Shown here: positions 17,416-26,141 of the stretch, one piece after another
Layout of the letters: each line of letters starts with the position of its first letter
Position numbering within the stretch: the stretch's first letter is position 1
NCBI GenBank assembly: GCA_002709505.1
Contig: PARB01000068.1
Location: 1 to 42,886 of the forward strand
Direction: 5' to 3'
Length of the DNA: 42,886 nucleotides
Source of the DNA: Paracoccaceae bacterium
Lineage (GTDB): Bacteria > Pseudomonadota > Alphaproteobacteria > Rhizobiales > Stappiaceae
Position numbers and translations under genes: made by a program
The notes under the pieces: model-generated
Seen by the model: the letters and a program-made list of their open reading frames with translations, nothing else
Told to the model about the DNA's origin: nothing
Databases searched by the model: none

Positions 17416-18520
17416 TCACGATCAACGTGTCAGCCAGATTTCCGATCTTATTCGCGGTTTGGAAGCGCCAATCGCAATTGGTTTTAGTGGTGGGAAAGAC
17501 AGCAGCGCTGTTGTGAAGTTGCTTTGGGCTTGCGCACATCAGCTCAAATCTGAATGCCCAATGCTAAAAGTGGTCTATTGCGATACAGAAGTTGAGAACC
17601 CAGTTATTGATGCTCACGTTAAGGCCACGCTTTCCAGACTGCGAAGCGAGGCGAAAAGCGCTAAGATTGATCTTCGATGCAACGTTATACGACCGGCTAT
17701 CCATCAATCGTTTTTTGTCCGGATAATCGGACGAGGCTATCCTACGCCGACAAATAGCTTCCGTTGGTGCACCAAGGACATTCGCATTCGACCCTTCCAA
17801 GCCTACTTAGCGGGAAGCAACTCACCCCCGCTTGTTGCGATTGGCACGCGGTATGGAGAGAGTGCCCAGCGAGACAGGTCTCTCAAAAAACACACAGACG
17901 AACGGGCCAAGAACGCGTTCATCCAAAAGCAGCGAGAGGGGGCAAAAGGAACCAATCTTCTCACCCCAATAATCGACTACGATACCGCCGACGTATGGGA
18001 ACTCTTGTGTGAGTTTGAAGGCCCGAACTCGATAGATGTTGGAGCTCTTTCAAAACTTTACAAAGACGGCAGCGGAGAGTGCCCGGCCATCAGAGACTTC
18101 AAAGACAAACCGTGCAGCAAGGCGCGATTTGGCTGCTGGACCTGCACAGTTGTGCGCCGAGACAAATCGGCAGAACATATGATCGAGTCAGGCTATGACG
18201 AACTTCAGCCATACTTCGATGTCCGAAGCTGGCTGGCTGAATTTCGAAACGATCCGCAGAACCGGTGTTCACATAGAAGGAATGGACGAGATGGTCCTGG
18301 GCCTTTCACGGTCGCGGCGCGACACGAAATCTTAACTCGCATACTGGAACTAGAGGAAATGGTCGGAAAGCAAATCATTGCGGATGCCCAATTAGTTGAG
18401 ATCAAAAGGCTGATAGCATCCGATCTATCTGATCCGAAGTACCAGGCAAGCGATCCATCACTTAGCGGCCCCCGCCAATTTCCGTTGTTTGATTCGGGCA
18501 GGGGTGGGTTGTTTGTGTAG
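17402..18520 (+). CDS. DndC/PAPS-reductase-like PP-loop enzyme with Cys cluster (island gene 2)
   Basis: 372 residues from the ATG at 17402 (an earlier in-frame ATG at 17342 would overlap the upstream gene by 74 bases). The ATP pyrophosphatase PP-loop SGGKDS is at 29-34. 'RWCTKDIR' at 121-128 is the PAPS-reductase-family motif. The segment 'GECPAIRD...KPCSKARFGCWTCTVV' (225-251) holds four cysteines (227, 238, 245, 248) and closely resembles the iron-sulfur motif of DndC, the sulfurtransferase of DNA phosphorothioation. Neither DndB, D, E, IscS/DndA nor Ssp/Pbe genes are next to it. It may act in a phosphorothioation-like or other defence reaction with the overlapping membrane protein, or be a remnant of a larger system. 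Confidence 0.78.
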   Translation: MKNIDHDQRVSQISDLIRGLEAPIAIGFSGGKDSSAVVKLLWACAHQLKSECPMLKVVYCDTEVENPVIDAHVKATLSRLRSEAKSAKIDLRCNVIRPAIHQSFFVRIIGRGYPTPTNSFRWCTKDIRIRPFQAYLAGSNSPPLVAIGTRYGESAQRDRSLKKHTDERAKNAFIQKQREGAKGTNLLTPIIDYDTADVWELLCEFEGPNSIDVGALSKLYKDGSGECPAIRDFKDKPCSKARFGCWTCTVVRRDKSAEHMIESGYDELQPYFDVRSWLAEFRNDPQNRCSHRRNGRDGPGPFTVAARHEILTRILELEEMVGKQIIADAQLVEIKRLIASDLSDPKYQASDPSLSGPRQFPLFDSGRGGLFV

Positions 18521-18953
18521 GTCACTCGCTTCCCAGCCCGCCCCCCAACCTTTTGGGGCCTTGAAGCCGGGATGAAGAAAACTCAAAAAACAAAGGTCGG
18601 ACCCGAGGCTCAACTGGATAGAGAAGCACCCTCCTAAGCGGCAGCTTAGACAGCAATTGTGGATGTCTGGTTCTTCCGTCAACCAACTGGTTCTCGCATC
18701 TGCAGCGAACTTCCGCTTCCCACCCTTCAAGGGCTTTCGGTAATTTGCACCGAAGGGGCGGCTTTGCCGATCAAATAGAGACCTGTTGAACGTCTGCAAT
18801 AGGAGCGCGAAGCTGACATGCGCAGCGCCTCACACTCACGGCAGCAACGGGCTCCGAGTAGTGAACGCCCGCGGGCCAAAGCACTCAAGAGTATAATCGA
18901 CAATCTCCTCGGCCACGCACCCACTCCGACGCCCCCAAACCTCCACCCCCCCC
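18521..18953. other. 430-base right flank of the island; hairpins and tRNA-like remnant, no protein gene
   Basis: A small hairpin CCCCAA-CCTT-TTGGGG at 18543-18558 follows the DndC-like gene but lacks a T-run, so it is a weak terminator candidate. A second imperfect hairpin lies near 18733-18757 (CTTTCGGT with ACCGAAGG). The tRNA-like segment at 18599-18642 is listed separately. No open frame here has a convincing start or familiar product. Confidence 0.5.
18599..18642 (+). pseudogene. tRNA-Arg(CCT)-like 5' half, degenerate remnant
   Basis: The segment fits tRNA spacing through the anticodon arm. It has a seven-base acceptor strand GGACCCG (18599-18605), AG, a D-stem GCTC with loop AACTGGATA and GAGA, then a five-base strand GCACC, the seven-base loop CTCCTAA (anticodon CCT, Arg) and GCGGC. 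The anticodon stem pairs only partly, and no T-arm or matching 3' acceptor follows. It is therefore not a working tRNA but looks like a remnant, as often left at tRNA-integrated islands. By eye only; no covariance search was run. Confidence 0.4.
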
Positions 18954-18991
18954 AAAAAAAAAGGCGCGGCCCCTTTCGGGAGCCGCGCCTT
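18954..18991 (-). terminator. Rho-independent terminator of the GPR-like gene
   Basis: A 10-bp stem (18961-18970 with 18982-18991) flanked on its left by a run of nine A (18954-18962), read as T on the minus strand. It lies about 30 bases past the stop of the large minus-strand gene. Confidence 0.85.
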
Positions 18992-19022
18992 CTTTCGTTT
19001 CAGTGCGTCGTCGTGAGACGGA

Positions 19023-22000
19023 TCAGTCCAGACGGCCGCTGGCGTGGGCGAGCATCGTGTAGACCTTGCCGGTGTCCGACGTGAGATAGGTCTGGCTCAT
19101 GATGTTGTCGCGGTCGTTGCGCGACACCTGGGCCAGAAGCTGCTCGAAGTCGGTGAGATACCGGTCCACGGCGGCGCGGAACTCGCCGTCGCGGGCGTAT
19201 TTCTGCCGGATCTCGTCGAAGGTCTGCTGACCCTGCAGCGTGTAGAGACGGCGGGTGAAGACATGCCGCTCGCCACGCTTGTAGCGCTCCCACAGGTCGA
19301 TGAACGTCTCGTGGTCGATCGCCCGGGCGATGTCGATGGACAGCGAGTTGAGCGATTCCACCATCTGCAGCGGCGAACGCGCCGCCTCGTCGCCGTCAGC
19401 GCCGTCCTCGTCCTGCGAGGCGCGGCGCAGCAGGTCGGAGACCCAGCCCTTGCCCTGGGGCGCGTTTGAGGCGCTTGCGCGCTTCTCCGGCGCCTGTGCG
19501 GGGGCCTGCGGCTCGAAGTCGCTCAGCGTCTTGCGGCGCAGCTCTCCGCGCAACTCGCCACGCTGCTGCGGGGCCTGTTGCTGGGGAGCGGGCTGCTGGG
19601 CGGCCGGCTGCGGGGCAGGGCGCGGTGCCGGTTCCGCCGGAGCGGCGGGCTGGCGTGCGACGGAGGCCAATGTGGCTCCGGCCGCGACCGTGCGTTCCCC
19701 GGCACGCGAGGTGTCGAGCGCGTTCGACTGGCGGGCGACGATCTCCGACAGTTCGGAGAGCGCGCGCACCTGTTCGCTGACCACCTTGCGCAGCGCCGAG
19801 GTGGACTGCTCCGCCTCCTCGGGGAGGTCGAGAATGCCGCGCTTGAGTTCGGCGCGGGTCTTCTCCAGCTCGCGGTGGACGTCGCGGGCGACGTCGCGCA
19901 TGCGGGTGGTTGCCTCGGTGAAGCGCTCGGAGGCTTCCGACAGGGTGCTCGACATTTCCGCGACCACGTCGTCCTGCGCGGCGCGAACCGCCTCGCGGGC
20001 CTTCTGGCCTTCGAGACCGGCCGACATGCGCATGGATTCGAACTGCTCGGCGACGGCAGCCGTTGCGGCTTCGGCGGCCGAGGTCAGCTGACGGGTCACG
20101 TCGCGGCTCTTGCCGTCGGCCTGCTCCAGCATCTCCTCAAGCTGCTTGGAGAAGCTGCGCATCAGGCTGTCGACGGCTTCGGTCTTGGCCAGCAGCGTGT
20201 CGGCGACATCCTCGATGGCGGTCTTGCGCTCGCCGACGCGGCTTTCCACGGAGCGGTCGACCTCTTCCAGATGCTTCGCGGCATCGGTGAGATGGCGGCC
20301 ATGCTCTTCCAGGCGACCGGCGAGGGTCGCGAGGTCGGAGAGAACCGTGTCGGAGACCTTGCGCAGCACGCCGGTCTGCTCGGTGAGCGTCTCGGTCGAG
20401 CTGGAGGTTTCCGAAACCGCCCGGTCGATGGCGGTGCGGAACTCGCCGGCGCTGCGCGACAGCGAGGTCTCGACCTTGCCGAGGTTGTCGTCCGCATTGG
20501 CGAGGACGTCGCTCAGCATGGCGTTCGACTGGTTCAGGCGATCCAGCAGGCCGGTGATGTCGCTTTCCAGCTGCGACTTGGTGCGGGTGAGGATTTCCGC
20601 CGCCGAGGCGCTGCGCTCGTCGAGCCTGGTGACCAGCTCGTCGCCGGCTTCCACCAGCGCGCGGGTGGCATCCAGACCCGTGCGGGCGAAGCTGTCGGTG
20701 ACGTCCTTGCCCTTGATGGTGATCGCCTCGAGGATCGCGTCGTGGACCTCCGAGACACGGCCCGTGAGGTCGTTGGCGCGCTGCTCGATGGCCGTGACAA
20801 GCGCGTTGCCGTCGGTGCTGACCAGGCCGGCAAGGGTGCCGGTGCGCTCCTCGAGCGCCGCGTTGAGCGCTTCGGCGCGGGCGACGAGGTCTTCCGCGAC
20901 CGCATTGCCGCGCTCCGACAGGAGGTCGGCCGCCGCGCGGACCGCATTGGCGACCTGAGACCGCACGCCGTCGGCTTCACCGGCGACGGTGTTGCGGATC
21001 TCCTCGATGGTGCGGGCAAGCACCATGCGGGCCTGCTCGCTTTCCGCGTTGAGCGTGCCGGAGACTTCCTGGACGGTGCGGGTGATTTCCTCGCGGGCCT
21101 TTTCGCTCTCGCTGCCGAGGGTTCCGTTCATTTCCGTCAGCGTGCCGACGAACATTGCACGGGCCTTCTCGCTTTCCGCGGCAAGGCTGTGGGCAGCCTC
21201 GCTGATCGCGGAGAACAGCAGGTCGCGGATCTTCTCGCTCTCGCCCGACATGGCGCCGGAGGCGTTGTTGAGAGCCTGGACGATGGCATCGGCCGCCTTC
21301 TCGCTCTCGCTCTGCATGGCGCCGCGCGCCTCGCCGACCGAGCCGAGCACGATCTGGCGCAGGCGTGCGCCTTCGCCCTCGAGCTTGCGGGTTGCCTCGT
21401 CAAGGGTGACCTCGACGGTTTCCTTGAGCTTGCCGCTCTCGCCGGTGAGGACGCCGGTGAGGCGTTCCACCGTGCCGCCGGCTTCCGTCAGGACTTCCGA
21501 CAGGGTGAGGCGGGCGCGCTCGCTCTCGCTCGTCAGCGTGCCGGAGATGGCGGCCAGACGGTCGGCGAGGATGCGTTCCAGTTCGGCCGAGCGGCTGTCG
21601 AGGGTTTCGGCAACCTCGAACACCTTGGAGCCCAGCGACACGTTGATCTCCGCGATGCGGTCGGACAGCGTGTCGGTCAGGTCCTGGCTCTGGCGCGACA
21701 GCACCTGGCCGGCGTCGGTCAGACGCTGGTCGAGCGAGTTCGACATCTCGGTCTGGCCGTCGACGAAGGCGGCGGCGATCTCGCGGGTGCGGGCGATCAG
21801 GGTCTCGCTGATCTGGCGGGCACGGGCGTCGAGCGCCTGGTCGATGCGGGCCGTGCCGGTCGACATGGTCTCGGCCAGATGCTCGGCCTTCTCCGACATG
21901 GAGACGGCGGCCAGCTCGACCTTTTCACCGATCGAAGCCTCGAAGCTGACGAGGTGACGTTCGATGGTCTCGCCGATGGCGGCGGAACGGTTCGACAGGT

Positions 22001-24497
22001 TGGTGCCGATTTCCTCGGCGCGGGCGCTGAGCGAGGCACCGACCTCGTCGACCTTGTTCGACAGCTGGACCGTGATCGCCTCGGAGCGGTTCTCCAGAAC
22101 GTCGGAGAGCGCGACGGTGCGTTCAGACAGCGTCTTTTCGAACTGTTCCGTGCGGTTTTCCAGCGTCACGGCGAGCTTGCCGATGCCGCCGTCCAGCGTC
22201 TTGTCGAAGCCTTCGATGCGCTGGTCCAGCGTTTCCGCCAGGGTGGAGGAGCGCAGGTCGAGCGTGGAGTGCAGCGACTCGATGCGCCCGTCCAGGGTCT
22301 CGCCGAGTTCGCGCGAGCGGCTGTCGACAGAGGCGATGAGCGCGTCGCCGCGTTCGCCGATCAGATATTCCATCTTCTCCAGATGGCCGCCGAGGCTGAG
22401 CGTCAGCGTGTCGCCGCGCTCGGCCAGCGTCGCATCGAGGCGGTCGCCGATGGCGTTGAGGTCGCCGACCACCCGCTCGCCGCGCGAGCCGATGAGATGG
22501 GCAAGCTCGGTGCCGGTCTCCGACAGGGTGCGGGCGAAATCGGACGTATGGGTCGACAGCGACGTGGTGAGCGCGGCGGAGGCATCTTCCAGCGTGACGC
22601 GGAAGGCCGTCGTCTGGCTGTCGATGATCGTCGCGATTTCCTTGTTGCGCTGCTCGAGGCGTTGGTCGAGCGCCTCGCCGTTGACCGAGATGGCCTCGTG
22701 GATCTTGTCGCCCACGGAGCCGAGACGGTCGGCAAGCTCGGTGCCGCGCACGGTGATCGTTTCCGACAGGCTGCCGGCAGTCTCGTCCAGCTTGGAGGCG
22801 ATCTCGCCACCGCGCAGCGACAGGTCGACGACGATGCTTTCGCCGGTGCCGCGCAGGATTTCTGCCACTTCCTCGGTGCGCGAGGACAGCGTCTCGACGA
22901 TTTCCGCGCCCTTGACGGAGATCGTGTCGGTCACTTCCTGGCCGCGCAGTGAAATGCTCTCCACGACCCGGTCGCCGGTTTCGGCGAGCGAGGTGTCGAG
23001 GCCGGTGACCCGGGTGTCGAGGGTCGACAGCAGGTCCTCGGTGCGGGTGGTGATCGTGTCGATCAGCTTGCCGCTGGTGAGCGACAGGCTGGCGGTGATC
23101 TCCTCGCCGCGGCTGGTGATGGTCTCGCCGACGCTCTGGCCGGTCGAGGTCAGCGCCTCGGTGATTTCCGAGCCGCGCAGCGACAGCGTGTCGACGATGG
23201 AGGTGCCGGTCGATGCCAGCGTCTCGTTGATCTGGTCGCCGCGCTCGGTGAGTGTGGTGAACAGCGAGGTCGAGGTCTCTTCCAGCCGGTCGTTGATCTC
23301 CGCGCCGCGGGTGGTGAGCGTCTCGACGAAGGCGTTCGCGGTGGAGGAGAAGCGGTCGTTGATCTCCGCGCCGCGGCTTTGCAGCGTCTCGGCGAATTCC
23401 GAGCCGGTGCGCGACATGTTCTCGACGAGATCCTGGCCGGTGCCGGTCAGGCGCTCGACATAGCTTTCGCCATGGGAGGCGAGGCTGTCGATCAGCTGGC
23501 CGCCGGCGGTGTTGAACGTGTCGGTGATCTCGCGCACGCGGCCGTCGACGGTGGCGGTCAGCTCGCCGACGCGGGCGTCGATGGCGCCGGTCAGCCGCTC
23601 GGTGGCGCTGTCGGCGATGGAGCTGATCTTGTCGGAGGTTGCATCCAGCTGCGCCGCGAGGCTTTCGTGCGCGCCGGTGATGGAATCGCGGACGCGATCG
23701 GCGTTGGAGACCACGGCTTCGCGCTGGGTCACCAGTTCGTCGATCAGCGAGCGGATCTTGAGCTCGTTGTCATTGTAGGAGCGCTCGAGCGAGGACACCT
23801 CGTTGTGGACGAGGACCTCCAGCTCGCTGGCGCGGGCGATCGCCCGTTCGATGCCGTCGCCCATGGCGGCGACCTCGCGGCGGATCGCCTGGCCGACGCT
23901 GAGAATGGATTCCTTGGCCACATCCTCCGGCTCGGCGAGGCGCAGCGCGACTTCGGTCATGCCGCGCGCGACGATGCGCATTTCCTGCGCGCGGAAGATC
24001 ATCAGCGCCATCGCCCAGAAGAAGAGCACCGGCACGACGACCGCGACGGCGATCAGGATCAGCGAAGGGGAGGCCATGATGTCATTGGCGGAACTGACCG
24101 CCGCGACTTCTGCGGAAAAGGCGGAGGACGCGAGCCACCAGCCGCCGGCGATCCATAGAATGCTGAGCGCGAGGGAAAACCAGAAAGGCGCCGAGGTCGG
24201 GCGGCGCTGCAAGGCGTAGATCAGGTTGCCGATGGAGCGGCGGTCGTCGTTGGCGGCCGAGGTCGGTCGTCCGCCGCCGCGCCCGCGGCGGTTGCCGGAG
24301 CGGTTGGAGTCCGGGCGTGCGGGTGTCGCCGCGCTGTCAGAAGCGCTGGTCTCCGCACTGCGCGCGCTTGCCTCATTGCCCGCCGAGGCGGTGGCGGCCT
24401 GCTGTTGGTCGTCGTCGCCGAAATCGATCTTCAGCGCCTCCTCAACCGCCGAAAGGGCAGCTTCGGCGGGATCTTTCGCCTTCGGGGGATTTGCCAT
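19023..24497 (-). CDS. Growth Pole Ring (GPR/RgsE)-like giant coiled-coil membrane protein
   Basis: 1824 residues. A disordered acidic/Arg-Gly-rich N-terminus (1-90) is followed by two membrane helices (about 104-126 and 145-168). More than 1,200 residues of amphipathic helix follow, with apolipoprotein-like 22-residue repeats. Successive units beginning 'RGAEIND', 'RGDQINE', 'RGSEITE' and 'RGEEITA' are each 22 residues apart. Near the C-terminus lie a Pro/Gln/Ala linker and a conserved globular end of about 130 residues ('SPLQMVESLNSLSIDIARAIDHETF'). This architecture matches Agrobacterium GPR and Sinorhizobium RgsE, which form a ring at the growing pole and are needed for polar growth and rod shape. 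It was probably annotated elsewhere as an apolipoprotein or kinesin-like protein. It has its own terminator. Confidence 0.85.
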   Translation of the reverse strand: MANPPKAKDPAEAALSAVEEALKIDFGDDDQQQAATASAGNEASARSAETSASDSAATPARPDSNRSGNRRGRGGGRPTSAANDDRRSIGNLIYALQRRPTSAPFWFSLALSILWIAGGWWLASSAFSAEVAAVSSANDIMASPSLILIAVAVVVPVLFFWAMALMIFRAQEMRIVARGMTEVALRLAEPEDVAKESILSVGQAIRREVAAMGDGIERAIARASELEVLVHNEVSSLERSYNDNELKIRSLIDELVTQREAVVSNADRVRDSITGAHESLAAQLDATSDKISSIADSATERLTGAIDARVGELTATVDGRVREITDTFNTAGGQLIDSLASHGESYVERLTGTGQDLVENMSRTGSEFAETLQSRGAEINDRFSSTANAFVETLTTRGAEINDRLEETSTSLFTTLTERGDQINETLASTGTSIVDTLSLRGSEITEALTSTGQSVGETITSRGEEITASLSLTSGKLIDTITTRTEDLLSTLDTRVTGLDTSLAETGDRVVESISLRGQEVTDTISVKGAEIVETLSSRTEEVAEILRGTGESIVVDLSLRGGEIASKLDETAGSLSETITVRGTELADRLGSVGDKIHEAISVNGEALDQRLEQRNKEIATIIDSQTTAFRVTLEDASAALTTSLSTHTSDFARTLSETGTELAHLIGSRGERVVGDLNAIGDRLDATLAERGDTLTLSLGGHLEKMEYLIGERGDALIASVDSRSRELGETLDGRIESLHSTLDLRSSTLAETLDQRIEGFDKTLDGGIGKLAVTLENRTEQFEKTLSERTVALSDVLENRSEAITVQLSNKVDEVGASLSARAEEIGTNLSNRSAAIGETIERHLVSFEASIGEKVELAAVSMSEKAEHLAETMSTGTARIDQALDARARQISETLIARTREIAAAFVDGQTEMSNSLDQRLTDAGQVLSRQSQDLTDTLSDRIAEINVSLGSKVFEVAETLDSRSAELERILADRLAAISGTLTSESERARLTLSEVLTEAGGTVERLTGVLTGESGKLKETVEVTLDEATRKLEGEGARLRQIVLGSVGEARGAMQSESEKAADAIVQALNNASGAMSGESEKIRDLLFSAISEAAHSLAAESEKARAMFVGTLTEMNGTLGSESEKAREEITRTVQEVSGTLNAESEQARMVLARTIEEIRNTVAGEADGVRSQVANAVRAAADLLSERGNAVAEDLVARAEALNAALEERTGTLAGLVSTDGNALVTAIEQRANDLTGRVSEVHDAILEAITIKGKDVTDSFARTGLDATRALVEAGDELVTRLDERSASAAEILTRTKSQLESDITGLLDRLNQSNAMLSDVLANADDNLGKVETSLSRSAGEFRTAIDRAVSETSSSTETLTEQTGVLRKVSDTVLSDLATLAGRLEEHGRHLTDAAKHLEEVDRSVESRVGERKTAIEDVADTLLAKTEAVDSLMRSFSKQLEEMLEQADGKSRDVTRQLTSAAEAATAAVAEQFESMRMSAGLEGQKAREAVRAAQDDVVAEMSSTLSEASERFTEATTRMRDVARDVHRELEKTRAELKRGILDLPEEAEQSTSALRKVVSEQVRALSELSEIVARQSNALDTSRAGERTVAAGATLASVARQPAAPAEPAPRPAPQPAAQQPAPQQQAPQQRGELRGELRRKTLSDFEPQAPAQAPEKRASASNAPQGKGWVSDLLRRASQDEDGADGDEAARSPLQMVESLNSLSIDIARAIDHETFIDLWERYKRGERHVFTRRLYTLQGQQTFDEIRQKYARDGEFRAAVDRYLTDFEQLLAQVSRNDRDNIMSQTYLTSDTGKVYTMLAHASGRLD

Positions 24498-24754
24498 CTT
24501 GAACTCGCCTCGCGTCCGTACTCGTTACACATCGGGTGACACGGCGCTCCTGGCGCCGCGAGACCTTGCACGGCACACCGGTTCCGGCATTCCTGCCGAA
24601 ATCGAAAATCGTCGGGCTTGACCTTGGAAGCGTTGAAGGTCGGCCTCTGACCTTTAAACGCAACTCGCCCGAACTTGCCGCACCACCACAGCTAATGACA
24701 CAATCCGCGTCCTGGAACAAGAATTTGCAGAGTCATGACAAGGAGATGGGTGGC

Positions 24755-25054
24755 ATGGCGCAGGTCAGGAAAGGGGGAGCTCGGACGTCTTCACGCGAGG
24801 GAAGCGCCGTCGCGCCGGCGTCGCGAAAGCCGACCCGCGCGCAAGCGGCATGGCTCGCACGCGGCCTGTCGCAGGCGGGTGGAAAATTGCCGCTCTTCGA
24901 CGGCGACGGCCGCCGCATACCCGAGAAAACGATCCGCGCCTGCATGGCCGCAGGGTGGGCAGAGCCTTGGTTTTCCAACCCAATCAAGCCCGACTGGCTG
25001 GTGTGCCGGCTGACGGATGCTGGACGCGCGGCCGTTTCGAAACGCGCGTCCTGA
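24755..25054 (+). CDS. Small conserved protein of unknown function
   Basis: 99 residues from the ATG at 24755, which has AAGGAG (24740-24745) at good spacing; an ATG at 24746 abuts the same site and is less likely. A basic Ala/Arg-rich leader is followed by a compact domain 'PLFDGDGRRIPEKTIRACMAAGWAEPWFSNPIKPDWLVCRLTDAGRAA', which looks like a small winged-helix-type fold conserved in alphaproteobacteria (recognised from memory). Function unknown. It is divergent from the GPR-like gene with 257 bases between the starts. Confidence 0.7.
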   Translation: MAQVRKGGARTSSREGSAVAPASRKPTRAQAAWLARGLSQAGGKLPLFDGDGRRIPEKTIRACMAAGWAEPWFSNPIKPDWLVCRLTDAGRAAVSKRAS

Positions 25055-25309
25055 CGGCGACGGCGGCCGGTCGCGCGCCGGCCAGCGGCCCTGTGCGGGC
25101 ACAATCTGGGCGGGACAGGCCGCGTCCTGCACGCGGGATCGCGACAATTCGTGAATTCGCGTTAACCAAAGATTCACTTTGTTGACCGGCTCCGGGCACG
25201 GCGCGCGCGATTTAACCCGATTTTCGTCATTTTTGCTGATGCTTGAACTTGACACGGCGCTCCGGATCTTTCGGGCGCGGATGATGGGTCAGCAGGAAAG
25301 GCAGCGGTG

Positions 25310-25672
25310 ATGATGCAGGCACTGGCGCAGGCCGAGGCGGGCGCGGCGACGCGCGCGGATCCCGTCGATCTGGTTCATCTCAGCCGGCACACGCTCGGCA
25401 ATCGCGAGCTTGAACGCGAAGTGTTGCGGCTGTTCGCCCGTCAGGCGGAGATCGCCATGCAGCGGATCGGAACCGCGACAGACAGGGCGGTGCTGCGCGA
25501 GAATGTCCACACCGTCAACGGATCGGCCAAGGGCGTCGGCGCCTGGAAGGTGGCGGATGCGGCGGATGCGGCGGAGCGGGCGCTGCTTGACGGCGAGATG
25601 CCGGATCTGGAGCCCTTGCGCGCTGCGGTCGAGGAAGCCGGCTTCTACATCGACGGATTGCTCGAAAGCTGA
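25310..25672 (+). CDS. Hpt (histidine phosphotransfer) domain protein
   Basis: 120 residues, a single all-helical Hpt domain. The phosphorylatable His is residue 67 in 'VHTVNGSAKGVGAW', matching the H-x-[LV]-[KN]-G-S pattern. Stand-alone Hpt proteins carry phosphoryl groups between hybrid kinases and response regulators. No kinase or regulator is adjacent, so the partners are unknown. The start is either GTG 25307 or ATG 25310/25313, preceded by AGGAAAGG (25293-25300). Two TTAACC sites lie upstream in the 250-base intergenic stretch. Confidence 0.82.
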   Translation: MMQALAQAEAGAATRADPVDLVHLSRHTLGNRELEREVLRLFARQAEIAMQRIGTATDRAVLRENVHTVNGSAKGVGAWKVADAADAAERALLDGEMPDLEPLRAAVEEAGFYIDGLLES

Positions 25673-25717
25673 GCTTTGCGGCGGTCGGCGGGGTGGTTGG
25701 CCACGCGCAGCGCTTGA

Positions 25718-26107
<390 letters not shown>

Positions 26108-26141
26108 CTTTCCTTTGATTGCGACGTGGTGCGCCGGGCGA

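Noticed and set aside
19578-22952. Long plus-strand open frame of about 1,124 codons opposite the GPR-like gene
   Set aside because: Arises from high GC and repeated codons of the minus-strand gene; its product is repetitive Gly/Asp/Arg/Ala text with no family pattern or ribosome site.
20000-23600. Repeats in the GPR-like gene as a possible CRISPR or DNA repeat array
   Set aside because: The repetition is at protein level (22-residue units) with varying DNA; no spacers or conserved palindromic repeats.
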